Notes: generated from the sequence alone by a model not told the origin. 64,000 bases of DNA from RBG-16-49-21 sp040768125 (GCA_040768125.1 JAXGNG010000005.1:62001-126000), one strand, 5' to 3'. Counted from the first letter of the stretch, positions 1 through 9,569 are shown. A program made the numbers and translations.

Positions 1-1060
1 CCAGGATGAGCACCAGGGGCACGGTGATAGCAAGACCTGCTGCGAGGCCAACGAATCCCAGGTTGATGGCTTCGAAGATCACCATGAAAAAAATGTGCGA
101 GGGCCTCGTGCCGATGCATTTCATGACGCCCAGCTCGTGGAAGCGTTCCATGATCGACATGATGAGGGTGTTGGCGATCGAAAAGATGACGGTGATGAAC
201 ATGATCATGAAGAATATATAGATCACCATGTCCTGGAGCTTGATGTAGCTCACCAGGTTGGGTTCCATTTCCTTCCAGGTGAGGATTTCGATGCCGGGAC
301 CGCCGGCGCCCTTAATCCGCTTTTTTACGGCGTCCACGGCATCCCGGTTTTTTGTCCGTATGATGATCTCGGACACGTTGCCGCCTATCCCGGTGATCTT
401 CTGGAGCTGCTGTATCCCCGTGAAGACGACGAAGGAATCAAATGACTCGACGGGTGATTCGTAGAGTCCCGCGATCCTGAGACCCACGCCCGTCATCTCG
501 CTGCTCTCGTCAACAACGCGCAGCACCGCCCTCTCGCCCACCCGGAGATCGAGCTTCTCGGCAAGGGACTTCGATATAAGAAGCTCATCCGCGGCAGGGT
601 CCTGGATAAAACGGCCGCCGCTTTCCGGAAGAACATACTTCCCTATCGATGAAATCGACCGTTCCCTCGAGGGATCGATGCCCACGAGCATGATCCCGCG
701 GGTGGTTTCCGCCGAGCTTATCATTCCCTTGATCTTTACCCGGGGGGCGAAGGCCACGACTCCCGGGGTTTTTTCGAGGACGCGGTATCGGCCTTCGTCG
801 GGCGCAAAATTATACGCGAGCTTCATGGAATCCCGGTATCCCGCGCGGTGGATGGAGATATGCCCCAGGGTGGTGTTGATGGTGTTCTCCACCATCTGGA
901 GGGTCATCCCGTTCATGAATCCGATTGAAAAGACCATGGCGAAGACACCGATGGCCATCGAGGAGATCACCACGAGGGAGCGCCGCTTCTGGCGCCAGAG
1001 GTTGCGCCACGCGATCATGATGAAGGTCCCGAGGCTTTTCATGTAGTGCGTGCCGGTCAT
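1..1060 (-). CDS. ABC transporter permease, FtsX/MacB family (3' part missing)
   Basis: Inner-membrane permease of an FtsX/MacB/LolE-type system that uses ATP hydrolysis to move or extract envelope substrates such as lipoproteins. The ATG at 1060 gives a start of the type MTGTHYMKSLG, followed by the family signature WRNLWRQKRRS just before the first membrane helix (about residues 20-45). A periplasmic MacB-PCD-like domain follows, then the FtsX helices with the typical ERFHELGVMKCIGTRP cytoplasmic turn. The frame is open to the window edge, so the last helix is lost. It starts 12 bp after the stop of the upstream paralogue and is certainly cotranscribed with it. The ATPase partner is not in the window and may lie further left. 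Substrate unknown. Confidence 0.85.
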   Translation of the reverse strand, partial: MTGTHYMKSLGTFIMIAWRNLWRQKRRSLVVISSMAIGVFAMVFSIGFMNGMTLQMVENTINTTLGHISIHRAGYRDSMKLAYNFAPDEGRYRVLEKTPGVVAFAPRVKIKGMISSAETTRGIMLVGIDPSRERSISSIGKYVLPESGGRFIQDPAADELLISKSLAEKLDLRVGERAVLRVVDESSEMTGVGLRIAGLYESPVESFDSFVVFTGIQQLQKITGIGGNVSEIIIRTKNRDAVDAVKKRIKGAGGPGIEILTWKEMEPNLVSYIKLQDMVIYIFFMIMFITVIFSIANTLIMSIMERFHELGVMKCIGTRPSHIFFMVIFEAINLGFVGLAAGLAITVPLVLIL

Positions 1061-1072
1061 GACGTGGCTCCC

Positions 1073-2326
1073 TTACAGCGTTCGTATCGCCCTCACCGGC
1101 TGGAGGCGCGAGGCGCGGCGTGCCGGCATGATGGTGAAGAGCATCGATATGATGAAAATGACGAGCGAGGTCTCGAGAAAATATGAAACGGCGATCTTTG
1201 CCGGGACTTTAGTCATGGTGAAGCCCCAGACCTCCAACTCCTTCTGGTAGCTGGTGTAGTCCAGGGGGAACACCATGAAATACCATGACAGTGCGCCCCC
1301 GACGATGCACCCGAGGATGATGCCGAGGATGGAGATTATGAACGATTCGATGGTTACCATGGCGAGGATCTGCCCGGGCCGCGTGCCGATGGCGAGCATC
1401 ACCCCGAATTCCCTGGTCCGTTCGAAGACGGACATCTGGACCGTGTTGAGCACGCCGAAGGCCACGGTCAGGTAGAGCACGAAATAGAAGACGTAGGCGC
1501 CCACGCGGTCCATGATCACGTACTGCATCAGCTCCGGCATGAGGTCGTCCCACCCCATGATCTCGAGATCATCAGAAGGGATCGCTTTTATCAGGCGGTC
1601 CCTGACCTCCGGCATCATGGTGCCGTCCTTCAGGCGGATCGCGATGGCCGTGACGTACTCGCCCATGGAAAACATCTCCACGGCCCGATGGAAGGGCATG
1701 AGGAGAAGCATCCGGTCGTATTCGGGATTCCCGGTTCGGAATATGCCGACCACGGTGAGTTCCGGGGCCCCGGCAAAGGAGCCGTCAAAGCCCTGGGAGA
1801 GGAACGAGAGCGTGTCTCCCACCCTGGCGTCGAGATTTTTCGCCATGGTTTCGCCGATGATCACGTGGTCCGTATCCCCCGGCGCGAGATAGCGCCCGCC
1901 TTTCATGATGGACTCGTGGAGGGTTGAAATGAGAGGTTCCGAGGAGGGTTCGACCCCCTGGACAAAGGCGATGTCTGAGGTGTCGCCCCTGATGACCAGG
2001 CCTCCCGCGGCGATCCTCCTGGAAAAACCGGCGATGGCCGGCTCCGCCTTCAGGGGGTCCGTGATGGACGCGTCCGGAATGAAGCCGTAATCGATGCTCC
2101 GGTCCTCCCAGAAGCCCTTTTCATGGATCTGAATATGCGTCGTGTTGGGGGCGACGGAGTTTTCGATGATCACGTCGTAGGCGCCTTCCTGGAGCGATAT
2201 GAAAAAGATTACCATGGCGCACCCCACCATGATCGTGAGGAGGGTAAGGATTGTTCTCCGCTTGTTTTTCCAGACGTTGCGCCACGCCAGGGTCGCTTCG
2301 ATGGAATGCCGTTTTAGGAACTGCAC
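1073..2326 (-). CDS. ABC transporter permease, FtsX/MacB family
   Basis: Full-length 417-residue permease of the same family as its neighbour. Residues 13-20 read AWRNVWKNKRR, then the first helix (about 28-48), a large periplasmic domain (about 50-270) and three C-terminal helices (about 280-405) around the conserved FERTREFGVMLAIGTRPGQ turn. The start is a GTG at 2326 with AAAGGAG nine bases upstream, which is the only well-placed ribosome site. Two different FtsX-type permeases in tandem recall LolC/LolE-like heterodimers, an inference from arrangement only. The pair heads an operon running left out of the window. Confidence 0.88.
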   Translation of the reverse strand: MQFLKRHSIEATLAWRNVWKNKRRTILTLLTIMVGCAMVIFFISLQEGAYDVIIENSVAPNTTHIQIHEKGFWEDRSIDYGFIPDASITDPLKAEPAIAGFSRRIAAGGLVIRGDTSDIAFVQGVEPSSEPLISTLHESIMKGGRYLAPGDTDHVIIGETMAKNLDARVGDTLSFLSQGFDGSFAGAPELTVVGIFRTGNPEYDRMLLLMPFHRAVEMFSMGEYVTAIAIRLKDGTMMPEVRDRLIKAIPSDDLEIMGWDDLMPELMQYVIMDRVGAYVFYFVLYLTVAFGVLNTVQMSVFERTREFGVMLAIGTRPGQILAMVTIESFIISILGIILGCIVGGALSWYFMVFPLDYTSYQKELEVWGFTMTKVPAKIAVSYFLETSLVIFIISMLFTIMPARRASRLQPVRAIRTL

Positions 2327-2769
2327 GAATCGTTCTCCTTTCCACGCACCGAGGATTAATTCCGATCCATTGCCCGAACGGTCGCAGGGTAGTGGAGCGG
2401 CGTGAATTAGTCAAGCAGAGTAGGTTTTTTTTGCCTGTTCCAGCGGAATACGGTACAGGCGATATGTCGCGTTGTTTGATCATGAAGCGACGGCGCGGTG
2501 CGTTACTTTTAATTAGGTGATGGTTCATCCTCATGCGTAATGAGGCTGATTATTATTTCATCTGAATTTTCCGGTGCGGCATCCGTTTTTTACAATAGCT
2601 CGGGCATGAATAAAGGGAAAAACATGTTCGATATTAACAATCGAGATCAAATTGCCGGAAAGTTACGCTTAATAATTTCTGATATTGTTTTCAGTTCTTG
2701 ACAACATCCCGTGAATTAATGTAAGGTAGACAGCTTTTACTACAACAGTGTTTAAGGTTCATTGACATC
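2327..2769. other. Divergent intergenic region, no gene seen
   Basis: About 440 bases between the permease operon (minus) and the chemoreceptor (plus). It is AT-richer than its surroundings towards the right. A TTGACA at 2698-2703 is followed after 17-18 bases only by a poor -10 (TAAGGT), so the chemoreceptor promoter is uncertain. No RNA gene, terminator or small coding region could be supported. Confidence 0.5.
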
Positions 2770-5295
2770 ATGGAAAAAGAAGATACAGATAATAGAAAAA
2801 AAAGAAGGATATACACCCTCGGCAGTGTACCCCGGAAAATACTCATCCTGTTTATCGCGCTGTATGTTATTCACCCCTCTGTATTTTTTCTTCTAAGCGT
2901 TCTCATAATCGGATCTGACAGGTTCTTCTCGGTATTCAAGATCATCGCCATTCTTGCGCCACCCATCATAGCCGTTTTCACCGGAATTTTCATCGTGATG
3001 AACCGCAGGCTCGCGAAGCATATCGCGGAGCTAATAGATGATACAAGAGCGACAGATGACCGGGAGGCCCTGTCGGCCTTTTTCAATGCCTATCCCGAGA
3101 GGGCCGCCATTCCCCTCGTGGCCGGCTGTGCGATCGGACCCGTGCTTACCGTTATCATCGGGTTTTTTTCCGGTATCTTTTTTTCACCCTTCCAGGCGGT
3201 CTTCATCCTCATCATCGGCGAGATAACCGCGGCGGGTGTGGGAGCGATACTTTATTATTATTCCAAGATATTCCTCTACCCCTCGAACAGGGCGATCCCC
3301 TATACGCCGATATCGATACTGTACCGGTTTTCCATTCCCATCCTCACCATGGTTCTCTTCATCGTGACCGTTTCCACAGTTGCCATCTACAGGGGCATCC
3401 AGGTAGAAATTGAAAAGACCCAGCGCGAGATAATGTCGCTCAAGCTGAAGCGACACGTGGAAATGATCGAGGGTTTTTTCGGCAAGGTCCTGGCCGAGCT
3501 CGAATCATACGCCAAGACCGACCTCGTGAAAGGAATGGACATGAACCGCGTCTTTGCCTTCCTCGTCAGGCTCCAGGAGTACCGCCATGACGACATCGAG
3601 ATGTATTTTGTTGCCGGTGCCGATGGGTATTCGCCCAACAGCTTCGGATCGGTAAAAAATATCGCCGACCGGGACTACTTTAAGTCCGTGATGACGGAGG
3701 GAGGGACCTTCATCTCGGATCCGCTCTCCAACAAGGCCACGGGGAAGGAGATCGTCGTCACGGCCGTGCCGATCATGCGGGGCACGAACACCGTGGGGAT
3801 CATGGGCGCCACCATCCTCCTGGATACGATCATCGGCGAATTCACAACCAACGCCGGGATGCAAGCCGACCAGTATATGATTCTCTCCGAAGCAGGGACG
3901 ATACTGTTCCATCCCGAAAAGCAGTTCATCAACAAAACAATCGGCAAAGACCTGAAGGACGACGGCAGTAAATTCAAAAATCTCAACCTGCTTGCGTTCA
4001 AGGACGATTTCAGCCTGTTCGAGATCGTGTTCAACGGCCGCTCGAAGATCGCGATGAAAAGCAATATGCTCGTGCTGAAGCAGAATCTTGTGCTGCTGAT
4101 CGACAAGGGAACGTTCTACGGGGTGTTGAACACGACCCTGATACGGACCACCGTCTCGCTCTTCGTGATACTGCTGATACTATTCGTGATCGTAAGGCAG
4201 ATAACGACGCAGATCTCAAGACCGATATGGAACATCATCCATATATTCAAGTCCGTATCGCAGGGCGACCTCACGGTGACCACCGACGACTATGTCCCCG
4301 ATGAATTCGGCGATCTTATCATTTATCTCAGGATACTGCTGCGGAGGCTCAACAACGTCATCCATTCGAGCCTTGATTCGTCGCGGCAGCTGGCCGATGC
4401 CGCCACTCAGCTGTCGGCGACGAGCCAGGACCTGTCGGAAAACGCCCAGAGCCAGGCGGCGTCGATAGAGGAATCGACGGCCGCCCTGGAGGAGACCACG
4501 GGGGCCATCGAGAATATCGCGGCCCATGCCAAGGACCAGTCCGTCAACGCGACGATGACCTACGAGGCAATGGAGGACCTGAAGAGAATCGTCACCGAGA
4601 TATCCGGGGACGCCGAGAAGGCCCTCGAGATGGCCACGCATTCCACCCGCGAGGCGGAGCGGGGGAACGAACTGATGAAGAACACCATCAGGGGCATGAA
4701 CTCGATAGATGAAAACACCAAGAAGATATCCGAATTCGTCGTCAATATCAGCGACATCTCCGACCAGGTGAACCTCCTGGCTCTCAACGCGGCCATCGAG
4801 GCCGCGCGGGCGGGTGAGCACGGCAAGGGTTTCGCCGTCGTGGCAGACGAGATAGGCAAGCTCGCCGAACAGACATCCGGCAGCGCGAAGAAGATCGCCG
4901 ACCTCGTGCAGTCGGGCCTAAGGGAGGTCTCAACGGGAAAGGCGCACGTCGACGAGACTTCGTCGGCCCTCCTCCATATCATCGAGAATATTCAGAAGAC
5001 GGACCGCCTGGTGAAGAAGATCACGGATTCGCTTCGCACCCAGACCGAGTCGAGCGAGATCGTGAAGAAAATGGCCGGCAAGGTCATGGAAATGGCCGAC
5101 AACATATCCGTCGCGACTGACGAGCAGAAGAGCGCCAACACCGAGCTCATGAAGACCATCAATGTCATCAACGAGGCGACCCAGTCCGTGGCGGGCAGTT
5201 CCGAGGAGCTCGCTTCCTCCGCGGAGGAGATCAGCGCCCAGGCCGAGGCGCTGCTCCAGGGAATCGCGTTCTTTAGGGTTCGAAAAGAAGAGTGA
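2770..5295 (+). CDS. Methyl-accepting chemotaxis protein with polytopic N-terminus and Cache sensor
   Basis: Chemoreceptor that signals through CheW/CheA to the flagellar motor. In order: about five hydrophobic segments (roughly 24-48, 56-77, 114-139, 140-165, 187-207); a periplasmic Cache-type ligand domain (about 210-455, with the DRDYFK and ISDPLSNKATGKEIV signatures of dCache sensors); a helix near 458-478; a HAMP domain (about 479-535); and the long cytoplasmic coiled coil with the invariant hairpin tip DQVNLLALNAAIEAARAGE near 665-685. There is no C-terminal CheR-tethering pentapeptide; the protein ends FRVRKEE. Most receptors have two membrane helices, so the extra N-terminal block is unusual. 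Ligand unknown; it is monocistronic. Confidence 0.93.
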   Translation: MEKEDTDNRKKRRIYTLGSVPRKILILFIALYVIHPSVFFLLSVLIIGSDRFFSVFKIIAILAPPIIAVFTGIFIVMNRRLAKHIAELIDDTRATDDREALSAFFNAYPERAAIPLVAGCAIGPVLTVIIGFFSGIFFSPFQAVFILIIGEITAAGVGAILYYYSKIFLYPSNRAIPYTPISILYRFSIPILTMVLFIVTVSTVAIYRGIQVEIEKTQREIMSLKLKRHVEMIEGFFGKVLAELESYAKTDLVKGMDMNRVFAFLVRLQEYRHDDIEMYFVAGADGYSPNSFGSVKNIADRDYFKSVMTEGGTFISDPLSNKATGKEIVVTAVPIMRGTNTVGIMGATILLDTIIGEFTTNAGMQADQYMILSEAGTILFHPEKQFINKTIGKDLKDDGSKFKNLNLLAFKDDFSLFEIVFNGRSKIAMKSNMLVLKQNLVLLIDKGTFYGVLNTTLIRTTVSLFVILLILFVIVRQITTQISRPIWNIIHIFKSVSQGDLTVTTDDYVPDEFGDLIIYLRILLRRLNNVIHSSLDSSRQLADAATQLSATSQDLSENAQSQAASIEESTAALEETTGAIENIAAHAKDQSVNATMTYEAMEDLKRIVTEISGDAEKALEMATHSTREAERGNELMKNTIRGMNSIDENTKKISEFVVNISDISDQVNLLALNAAIEAARAGEHGKGFAVVADEIGKLAEQTSGSAKKIADLVQSGLREVSTGKAHVDETSSALLHIIENIQKTDRLVKKITDSLRTQTESSEIVKKMAGKVMEMADNISVATDEQKSANTELMKTINVINEATQSVAGSSEELASSAEEISAQAEALLQGIAFFRVRKEE

Positions 5296-5356
5296 GAATG
5301 GCCCGCCGGCGGGGCTTCCCCTGACGGCATTCATCACCTGGTAATGCGCCGAGCGA

Positions 5357-6130
5357 TCACCTGAAGCGCATGGTGAAGGTCCTTCCGAAAACGCCCGGTC
5401 CCGCGCACCCGACGGGCAGCATGTAGGGGGAGTCCCCGGGTATATCCATGACCACGATCCTGCCGTTTTTAGGCTCACCGTCGACCAGCCGCACGAGGGG
5501 ATCATACGATGAATCATTTATCGCAAGCGTGATATCGGCCCTGCAGGAATCGTGGATGATTTCCCGGGGACGAAACATCCATACCGGACTTACCGCCATC
5601 CACTGGCCCATGCCGCCGAAATGAAATGTCTTGAAATTAAAAACGGGACCGGGATCGCTTTCCCTGGCTCCCCGGACCGCTTTCATCGACAGGACCGAAA
5701 TTCCGCGGCGCGTCACCGACGCGTTGATGATGTCTTTCTTTTCATCGAAAGTGAAACGGCCGGTCTTTTTCGGGAACCCCAGCATCTCCCTGCCGAGGAT
5801 CATGGCGGGATCATCATCCACGATGATCCAGCAGCAGTGCCGGCCCCTTCCCAGGGGCGTGCGCACGTGAATCATCATCGCCGCCTCTTTATAAGGTAAG
5901 AGCGGGTAGGAAACGTCGGGATAATCCGCGAAGAAGAGCGTGGCCATGGGCGGGCTGGATGGCCTCATTCCCCAGGGCAGTATTTTTTTTACTTCGCGAA
6001 GGTCCAGTGGCACGTCCGCCAGCAGCAGCCGGGCGTTGTTCCAGGTGTTCAATCGTTTCTTCCTTTTTTCCCCCATTTTCTTCCAGAAGTTGTCCGTGGG
6101 AATCTCTTTTGTTGTCGGGCGCATGGTCAT
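5357..6130 (-). CDS. Acetoacetate decarboxylase-like protein
   Basis: About 257 residues matching the acetoacetate decarboxylase superfamily, whose classic members decarboxylate acetoacetate through a Schiff-base lysine. The signature GREMLGFPKK (residues 113-122) carries the paired lysines (K121/K122) equivalent to the Schiff-base lysine and its neighbour in the clostridial enzyme. The ATG at 6130 is preferred. The longer TTG start at 6154 would place coding sequence inside an operator. Divergent from a TetR regulator with two operators between them, so it is very likely that regulator's target. Many family members are decarboxylases or dehydratases of other 2-oxo acids, and the substrate cannot be read from sequence. 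Confidence 0.82.
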   Translation of the reverse strand: MTMRPTTKEIPTDNFWKKMGEKRKKRLNTWNNARLLLADVPLDLREVKKILPWGMRPSSPPMATLFFADYPDVSYPLLPYKEAAMMIHVRTPLGRGRHCCWIIVDDDPAMILGREMLGFPKKTGRFTFDEKKDIINASVTRRGISVLSMKAVRGARESDPGPVFNFKTFHFGGMGQWMAVSPVWMFRPREIIHDSCRADITLAINDSSYDPLVRLVDGEPKNGRIVVMDIPGDSPYMLPVGCAGPGVFGRTFTMRFR

Positions 6131-6148
6131 CACCGCATAAATTTTAAT

Positions 6149-6166
6149 TGACAACTTAAATTGTCA
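6149..6166. promoter_or_regulatory. TetR operator, copy 1
   Basis: Inverted repeat TGACAA-N6-TTGTCA with perfect arms, lying just upstream of the decarboxylase-like gene on the minus strand. An identical-arm copy lies 53 bp away, centre to centre. Very probably bound by the divergent TetR-family repressor; this is inferred from position and symmetry. Confidence 0.8.
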
Positions 6167-6201
6167 GATATCAATTTAAATCTACATCTCAATGATAATT
6201 T

Positions 6202-6219
6202 TGACAACAAATATTGTCA
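6202..6219. promoter_or_regulatory. TetR operator, copy 2
   Basis: Second TGACAA-N6-TTGTCA palindrome, five bases upstream of the preferred TetR start codon at 6225. Its position suggests autorepression. It also argues against the upstream ATG at 6192, which would put the operator inside the coding region. The 53-bp spacing from copy 1 is close to five helical turns, so both sites face the same side of the DNA. Confidence 0.8.
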
Positions 6220-6224
6220 TATTA

Positions 6225-6878
6225 ATGAAAAAAAAAAGTCAAATGAAACCAAAATCGGAAAATCAAGGCCAGCGCTACAAGGGGATGGAGGCATCGGAAC
6301 GGGCCGAGGAGCGACGCGGGAAATTTCTCATGGCCGGTCTCGAGGCCTTCGGGGTCCGGGGATATGCGGCAACGGGAATCAAGGCGCTCTGCAGGGAGGC
6401 CGGGCTCACGGAACGTTATTTCTATGAATCCTTCGACAGCAAGGAGGACCTTCTCTGCGCCGTGTACCGGATGATTGTCGAGGAGCAGAAGAACGATTTC
6501 ATCGCCATCCTCGCTGATGCCGGCACAACGCACCGGGAAAAGGTCGCCGCGGGCTTACGGGCCTTTTTCGGCACGCTTCGCGACGACCCCAGGAACGCGC
6601 GGGTACAGCTTTTTGAAGTGCTCGGCGTGAGCCCCCGGGTGGATCGTGAATATCTCGCCGCGATGCAGATGATGTCCGACCTTGTATCACGGCTGGCAGG
6701 AGAGCTGGTACCCGGCATGCACCATAAGGGAGCCACGGCATGGATTATCCCGGCGGGAGTAACCGGCGCCCTGGTCCATGTTGCCATGAGGTGGGTCCTG
6801 AATGGTTACGACGTTCCCCTGGACGAGCTTGTGGCGAGGATGACCCGGGTATTTCTATCATGGAGTGATTTTCGGTGA
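6225..6878 (+). CDS. TetR/AcrR-family transcriptional regulator
   Basis: About 217 residues. The N-terminal three-helix DNA-binding domain is clear: GLEAFGVRGYAATGIKALC followed by EAGLTERYFYESFDSKEDLL, the recognition-helix pattern of TetR repressors. The remainder is a helical ligand-binding and dimerisation domain with no assignable effector. The start is taken as ATG 6225, with ATG 6243 also possible; ATG 6192 is rejected because operator copy 2 would lie within it. Expected to repress itself and the divergent decarboxylase-like gene through the two TGACAA-N6-TTGTCA sites. Converges with the antiporter gene, 64 bp apart. Confidence 0.92.
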   Translation: MKKKSQMKPKSENQGQRYKGMEASERAEERRGKFLMAGLEAFGVRGYAATGIKALCREAGLTERYFYESFDSKEDLLCAVYRMIVEEQKNDFIAILADAGTTHREKVAAGLRAFFGTLRDDPRNARVQLFEVLGVSPRVDREYLAAMQMMSDLVSRLAGELVPGMHHKGATAWIIPAGVTGALVHVAMRWVLNGYDVPLDELVARMTRVFLSWSDFR

Positions 6879-6942
6879 ACCCGCTTTTCCGCCGGTCCGA
6901 ATGAAGAGAATCCCCGGCCGCCTTGCGCCATGGCGGTACGCA

Positions 6943-8781
6943 TTACGGTCGCGTGAAGGGATCCAGTTCCTTCTCCGGCGTGTCGCTGTCCATGACAACA
7001 TGGAGCGCGTCGCGTGTTTCCAGTTTAAACCCGTCATGGAACACGTGACAGCTCTTTTCTTTTCTCGCGATAAAAAGGATGAACATGTTTTCCGGTATCG
7101 GGTATTCCCCCGGCCTGTTCTGGAGAAACGATTCGCTGGTGACGGTAACTTCCCGTATGACCGGTTTGGTCGTGAAAAGATAATCCCGTATTATCGTGAA
7201 TAACGAGCCCGCCTTCCTGGCCTGCACGCCGATGCAGGCGGTCCTGATGCCCTCGGACTCGATTATCCCCCCCAGCTTGTCCCCGGCTTTTTCCGTCAGG
7301 ATGACGTAGAGACGGGAAATGCCGTATGTCTTTTTAACGAATCGGCAGAAAAGGATGTTTATTTCGATGTTGGGGGTGGCGGCCAGAACGGATGAATAGT
7401 GATCCACGTCAACGCCCAGGAACGTGTCGACGGACACGCCGTTTCCGTGCAGGTACGGGAATCCCTCCTTCTCGGCGAGCATGCAATTCGATCTGTTCGA
7501 ATCGACGAACAGCACGTCGTTCTGGTAGCTTCTCCAGTATTTCGCCATGCCGATCGTGGTGGGGTTGATCCCGAGAATGATGATGTTTCTGTCCCCCTCG
7601 ACAAGGATGCCCATCCTGCGCGCCACCAGTCCCGCGCTCATGCCCTGGAGGAGCACCGTAACGGATATCAGCATGAAAACGAGCATCTCGATCATTTCCG
7701 CCTTCTGTATGCCCGCGGATGTCAGCTTGATGGCCGCGATTGACGCGACCGACAGGGCTATGATGCCCCGGGGTCCCACCCATGCCATGAAGAGCCGCTC
7801 CCTGAGGGAAAACATGCCTCCCGTCGTGCCCGCGAGAACGGCGGGGAACCGCGCCGCGATAATCACCCCGGAAACCAGCAACCCGGCCACCACCTCTTCG
7901 GATATGAGGGAGATATCGAATGACGCCGCCAGGAGGATGAAAAGGAGCGATATGACGATGCGCGTTATCTGCTCCTTGAAGGAAAGGAGTTTTTCCCGGT
8001 CCCTGTAATCGATCGTGCTGAGCACGATGCCGAACACCGCGACCGCCATCAGGCCTGATTCCGAAGCCATGAGCTCCGAGATATAGTACACCAGAAAGAC
8101 CAGCCCGAGGGTAAGTATGCTGCGGCTGGTCACGGGTATCACCGGTGTTTTCGTCAGGAGCAGCCTGGTGGCCACGCCGAGGGCCGCCCCCAGGGAGATG
8201 CCGGCAATGACGGAGACGACAAAGCCCAGTATCGTGAGATCAAGGACCTTCTGCGAGACGAAATACTCGATGATGGCGATCGCCAGCACGGCGCCGACGG
8301 CATCAATGATCACCGCCTCCCCGTTCAAAAAGGTTATCACGTGCCTCCGCACCGGCAGGTGGCGGACGATGGGTTTGATCACCGTGGGGCCGGTGACGAT
8401 CGTCAGGGACGCGAATATGAGGGCGAGGTCCGGGGGCAGGCCGGCGATATAGACCGCGGCGAGCCAGCTTGCCGTCATGGTGATGACGATGGTCAGGAGT
8501 ATCTGCCTCGTGAGGTGGATGCGGATTGATTTCAGCCTCGAAATGTCGAGGGACAGTCCTCCCTCGAAGAGAATGATGCACACGAAAAGCGTGATGAGGA
8601 TGGTGAGGCCTTCTCCCAGGGAATCCGGCCGTATGAGGCCCGCCCCGTAGGGACCGAGGGCTATTCCCCAGAAGAAATAAAGAAGTATTGCCGGGAACCT
8701 GAAGCGGTCACAAAGCACGATGCTCACCGATCCCGCGGCAAGGGTGATGATTACCGTGCCGATGATGGCGTTATATTCCAT
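6943..8781 (-). CDS. CPA1-type cation/proton antiporter with C-terminal TrkA-N-like domain
   Basis: Inner-membrane Na+(or K+)/H+ antiporter of 612 residues. Residues 1 to about 390 hold roughly 12-13 membrane helices, including FEGGLSL, VTGPTVIKPI (near 125-135) and GEAVIIDAVGAV (near 150-160), the conserved ion-site helices of NhaP-type CPA1 proteins. From about 398 a soluble domain begins with a Rossmann-like GINPTTIGMAKYW and VDSNRSN segment resembling RCK/TrkA-N domains, which gate transporters with nucleotides. Such antiporters serve pH and cation homeostasis. The start is the ATG at 8781. It stands alone and converges with the TetR gene. Confidence 0.9.
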   Translation of the reverse strand: MEYNAIIGTVIITLAAGSVSIVLCDRFRFPAILLYFFWGIALGPYGAGLIRPDSLGEGLTILITLFVCIILFEGGLSLDISRLKSIRIHLTRQILLTIVITMTASWLAAVYIAGLPPDLALIFASLTIVTGPTVIKPIVRHLPVRRHVITFLNGEAVIIDAVGAVLAIAIIEYFVSQKVLDLTILGFVVSVIAGISLGAALGVATRLLLTKTPVIPVTSRSILTLGLVFLVYYISELMASESGLMAVAVFGIVLSTIDYRDREKLLSFKEQITRIVISLLFILLAASFDISLISEEVVAGLLVSGVIIAARFPAVLAGTTGGMFSLRERLFMAWVGPRGIIALSVASIAAIKLTSAGIQKAEMIEMLVFMLISVTVLLQGMSAGLVARRMGILVEGDRNIIILGINPTTIGMAKYWRSYQNDVLFVDSNRSNCMLAEKEGFPYLHGNGVSVDTFLGVDVDHYSSVLAATPNIEINILFCRFVKKTYGISRLYVILTEKAGDKLGGIIESEGIRTACIGVQARKAGSLFTIIRDYLFTTKPVIREVTVTSESFLQNRPGEYPIPENMFILFIARKEKSCHVFHDGFKLETRDALHVVMDSDTPEKELDPFTRP

Positions 8782-9052
8782 GAGTTCTGTTTATTTCTCC
8801 TGTATGGGTGTTAAGGTGATACGATATATATGATAACTCAGATCCGGAATCCCGGCAGAAAGAACAAGGCTATAATCACGCCGGAAACCAGGATGTATAC
8901 ATTTCTCATCACCCTGTACCCCACGGATGTAATTATACGGCATGCAAATTATTTCGACAAGTATTTAATCACTGGTGTGCATGGACATCTCTTCCTGATG
9001 AATGTTGTGAGAGAATGGCTCAATTAGCCGATCTCAACAGCGTTTTGTCATC

Positions 9053-9319
9053 TCATGTGCGTTTCCCTTCCGTCCGGTCCATCAACTCATGATCGTACCG
9101 TCCCCGGCAATGATAGGTGGAGAGCTTCGTGATCACTTTAATCAGCACCTCCTGGGTGCTGACCACGTCATTGGTCATGTTTACGGCAATATTGAAGATC
9201 CATGACTGGTGACGGAGAACGAGATGCTCGAGGGCCGTGAGATCGCCATTCAACGCGCGTAAAATATATTCGATGTCTCGCCAATCGTCATCATTGATTT
9301 CTTTAAATGAATTGTACAT
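9053..9319 (-). pseudogene. ECF sigma factor remnant (region 2 only)
   Basis: An 88-residue frame whose first 70 residues resemble sigma-70 region 2 of ECF factors (DLTALEHLVLRHQSWIFNI, then TQEVLIKVITKLSTY). Intact ECF factors continue into the rest of region 2 and a region 4 helix-turn-helix. Here the match ends after KLSTY and the frame stops 20 residues later. Neither of the other two frames of that strand restores the continuation over the next 100 bases. It is most simply a decayed gene; a small anti-sigma-like binding protein is a weaker alternative. Confidence 0.5.
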
Positions 9320-9569
9320 GTCTCCCTGTTCTTTTCAGGCAAATATTGCTATACAGGAAAAAATAATGATTTGTGACACTGAAAATATTTTTTTGAAGTG
9401 AGATGCAAACAGGATTATTGTCCGGTTCAATGCATGAGTGCATTCCGCCGTGCACGCGAACTTTTCAGGGACTGTGCTGATGAGATGCTTGCCCTTGAGG
9501 AGAAAAGGCTTGCCCGGGATTGCTGGGCAGGTACACAATGCTTTTAAAACGACTGGGAGTAGCGGTTCA

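Noticed and set aside
2698..2727. TTGACA upstream of the chemoreceptor, considered as its promoter
   Set aside because: The -35 is perfect but the best -10 at 17-18 bases matches only about half; not strong enough to call.
5296..5356. GC-rich hairpin after the chemoreceptor gene, considered as terminator
   Set aside because: Short stem (GCCCGCCGGCGGGGC) without a T-tract on either strand.
8830..9027. 65-codon plus-strand frame
   Set aside because: No ribosome site, no recognised features and poor codon bias.
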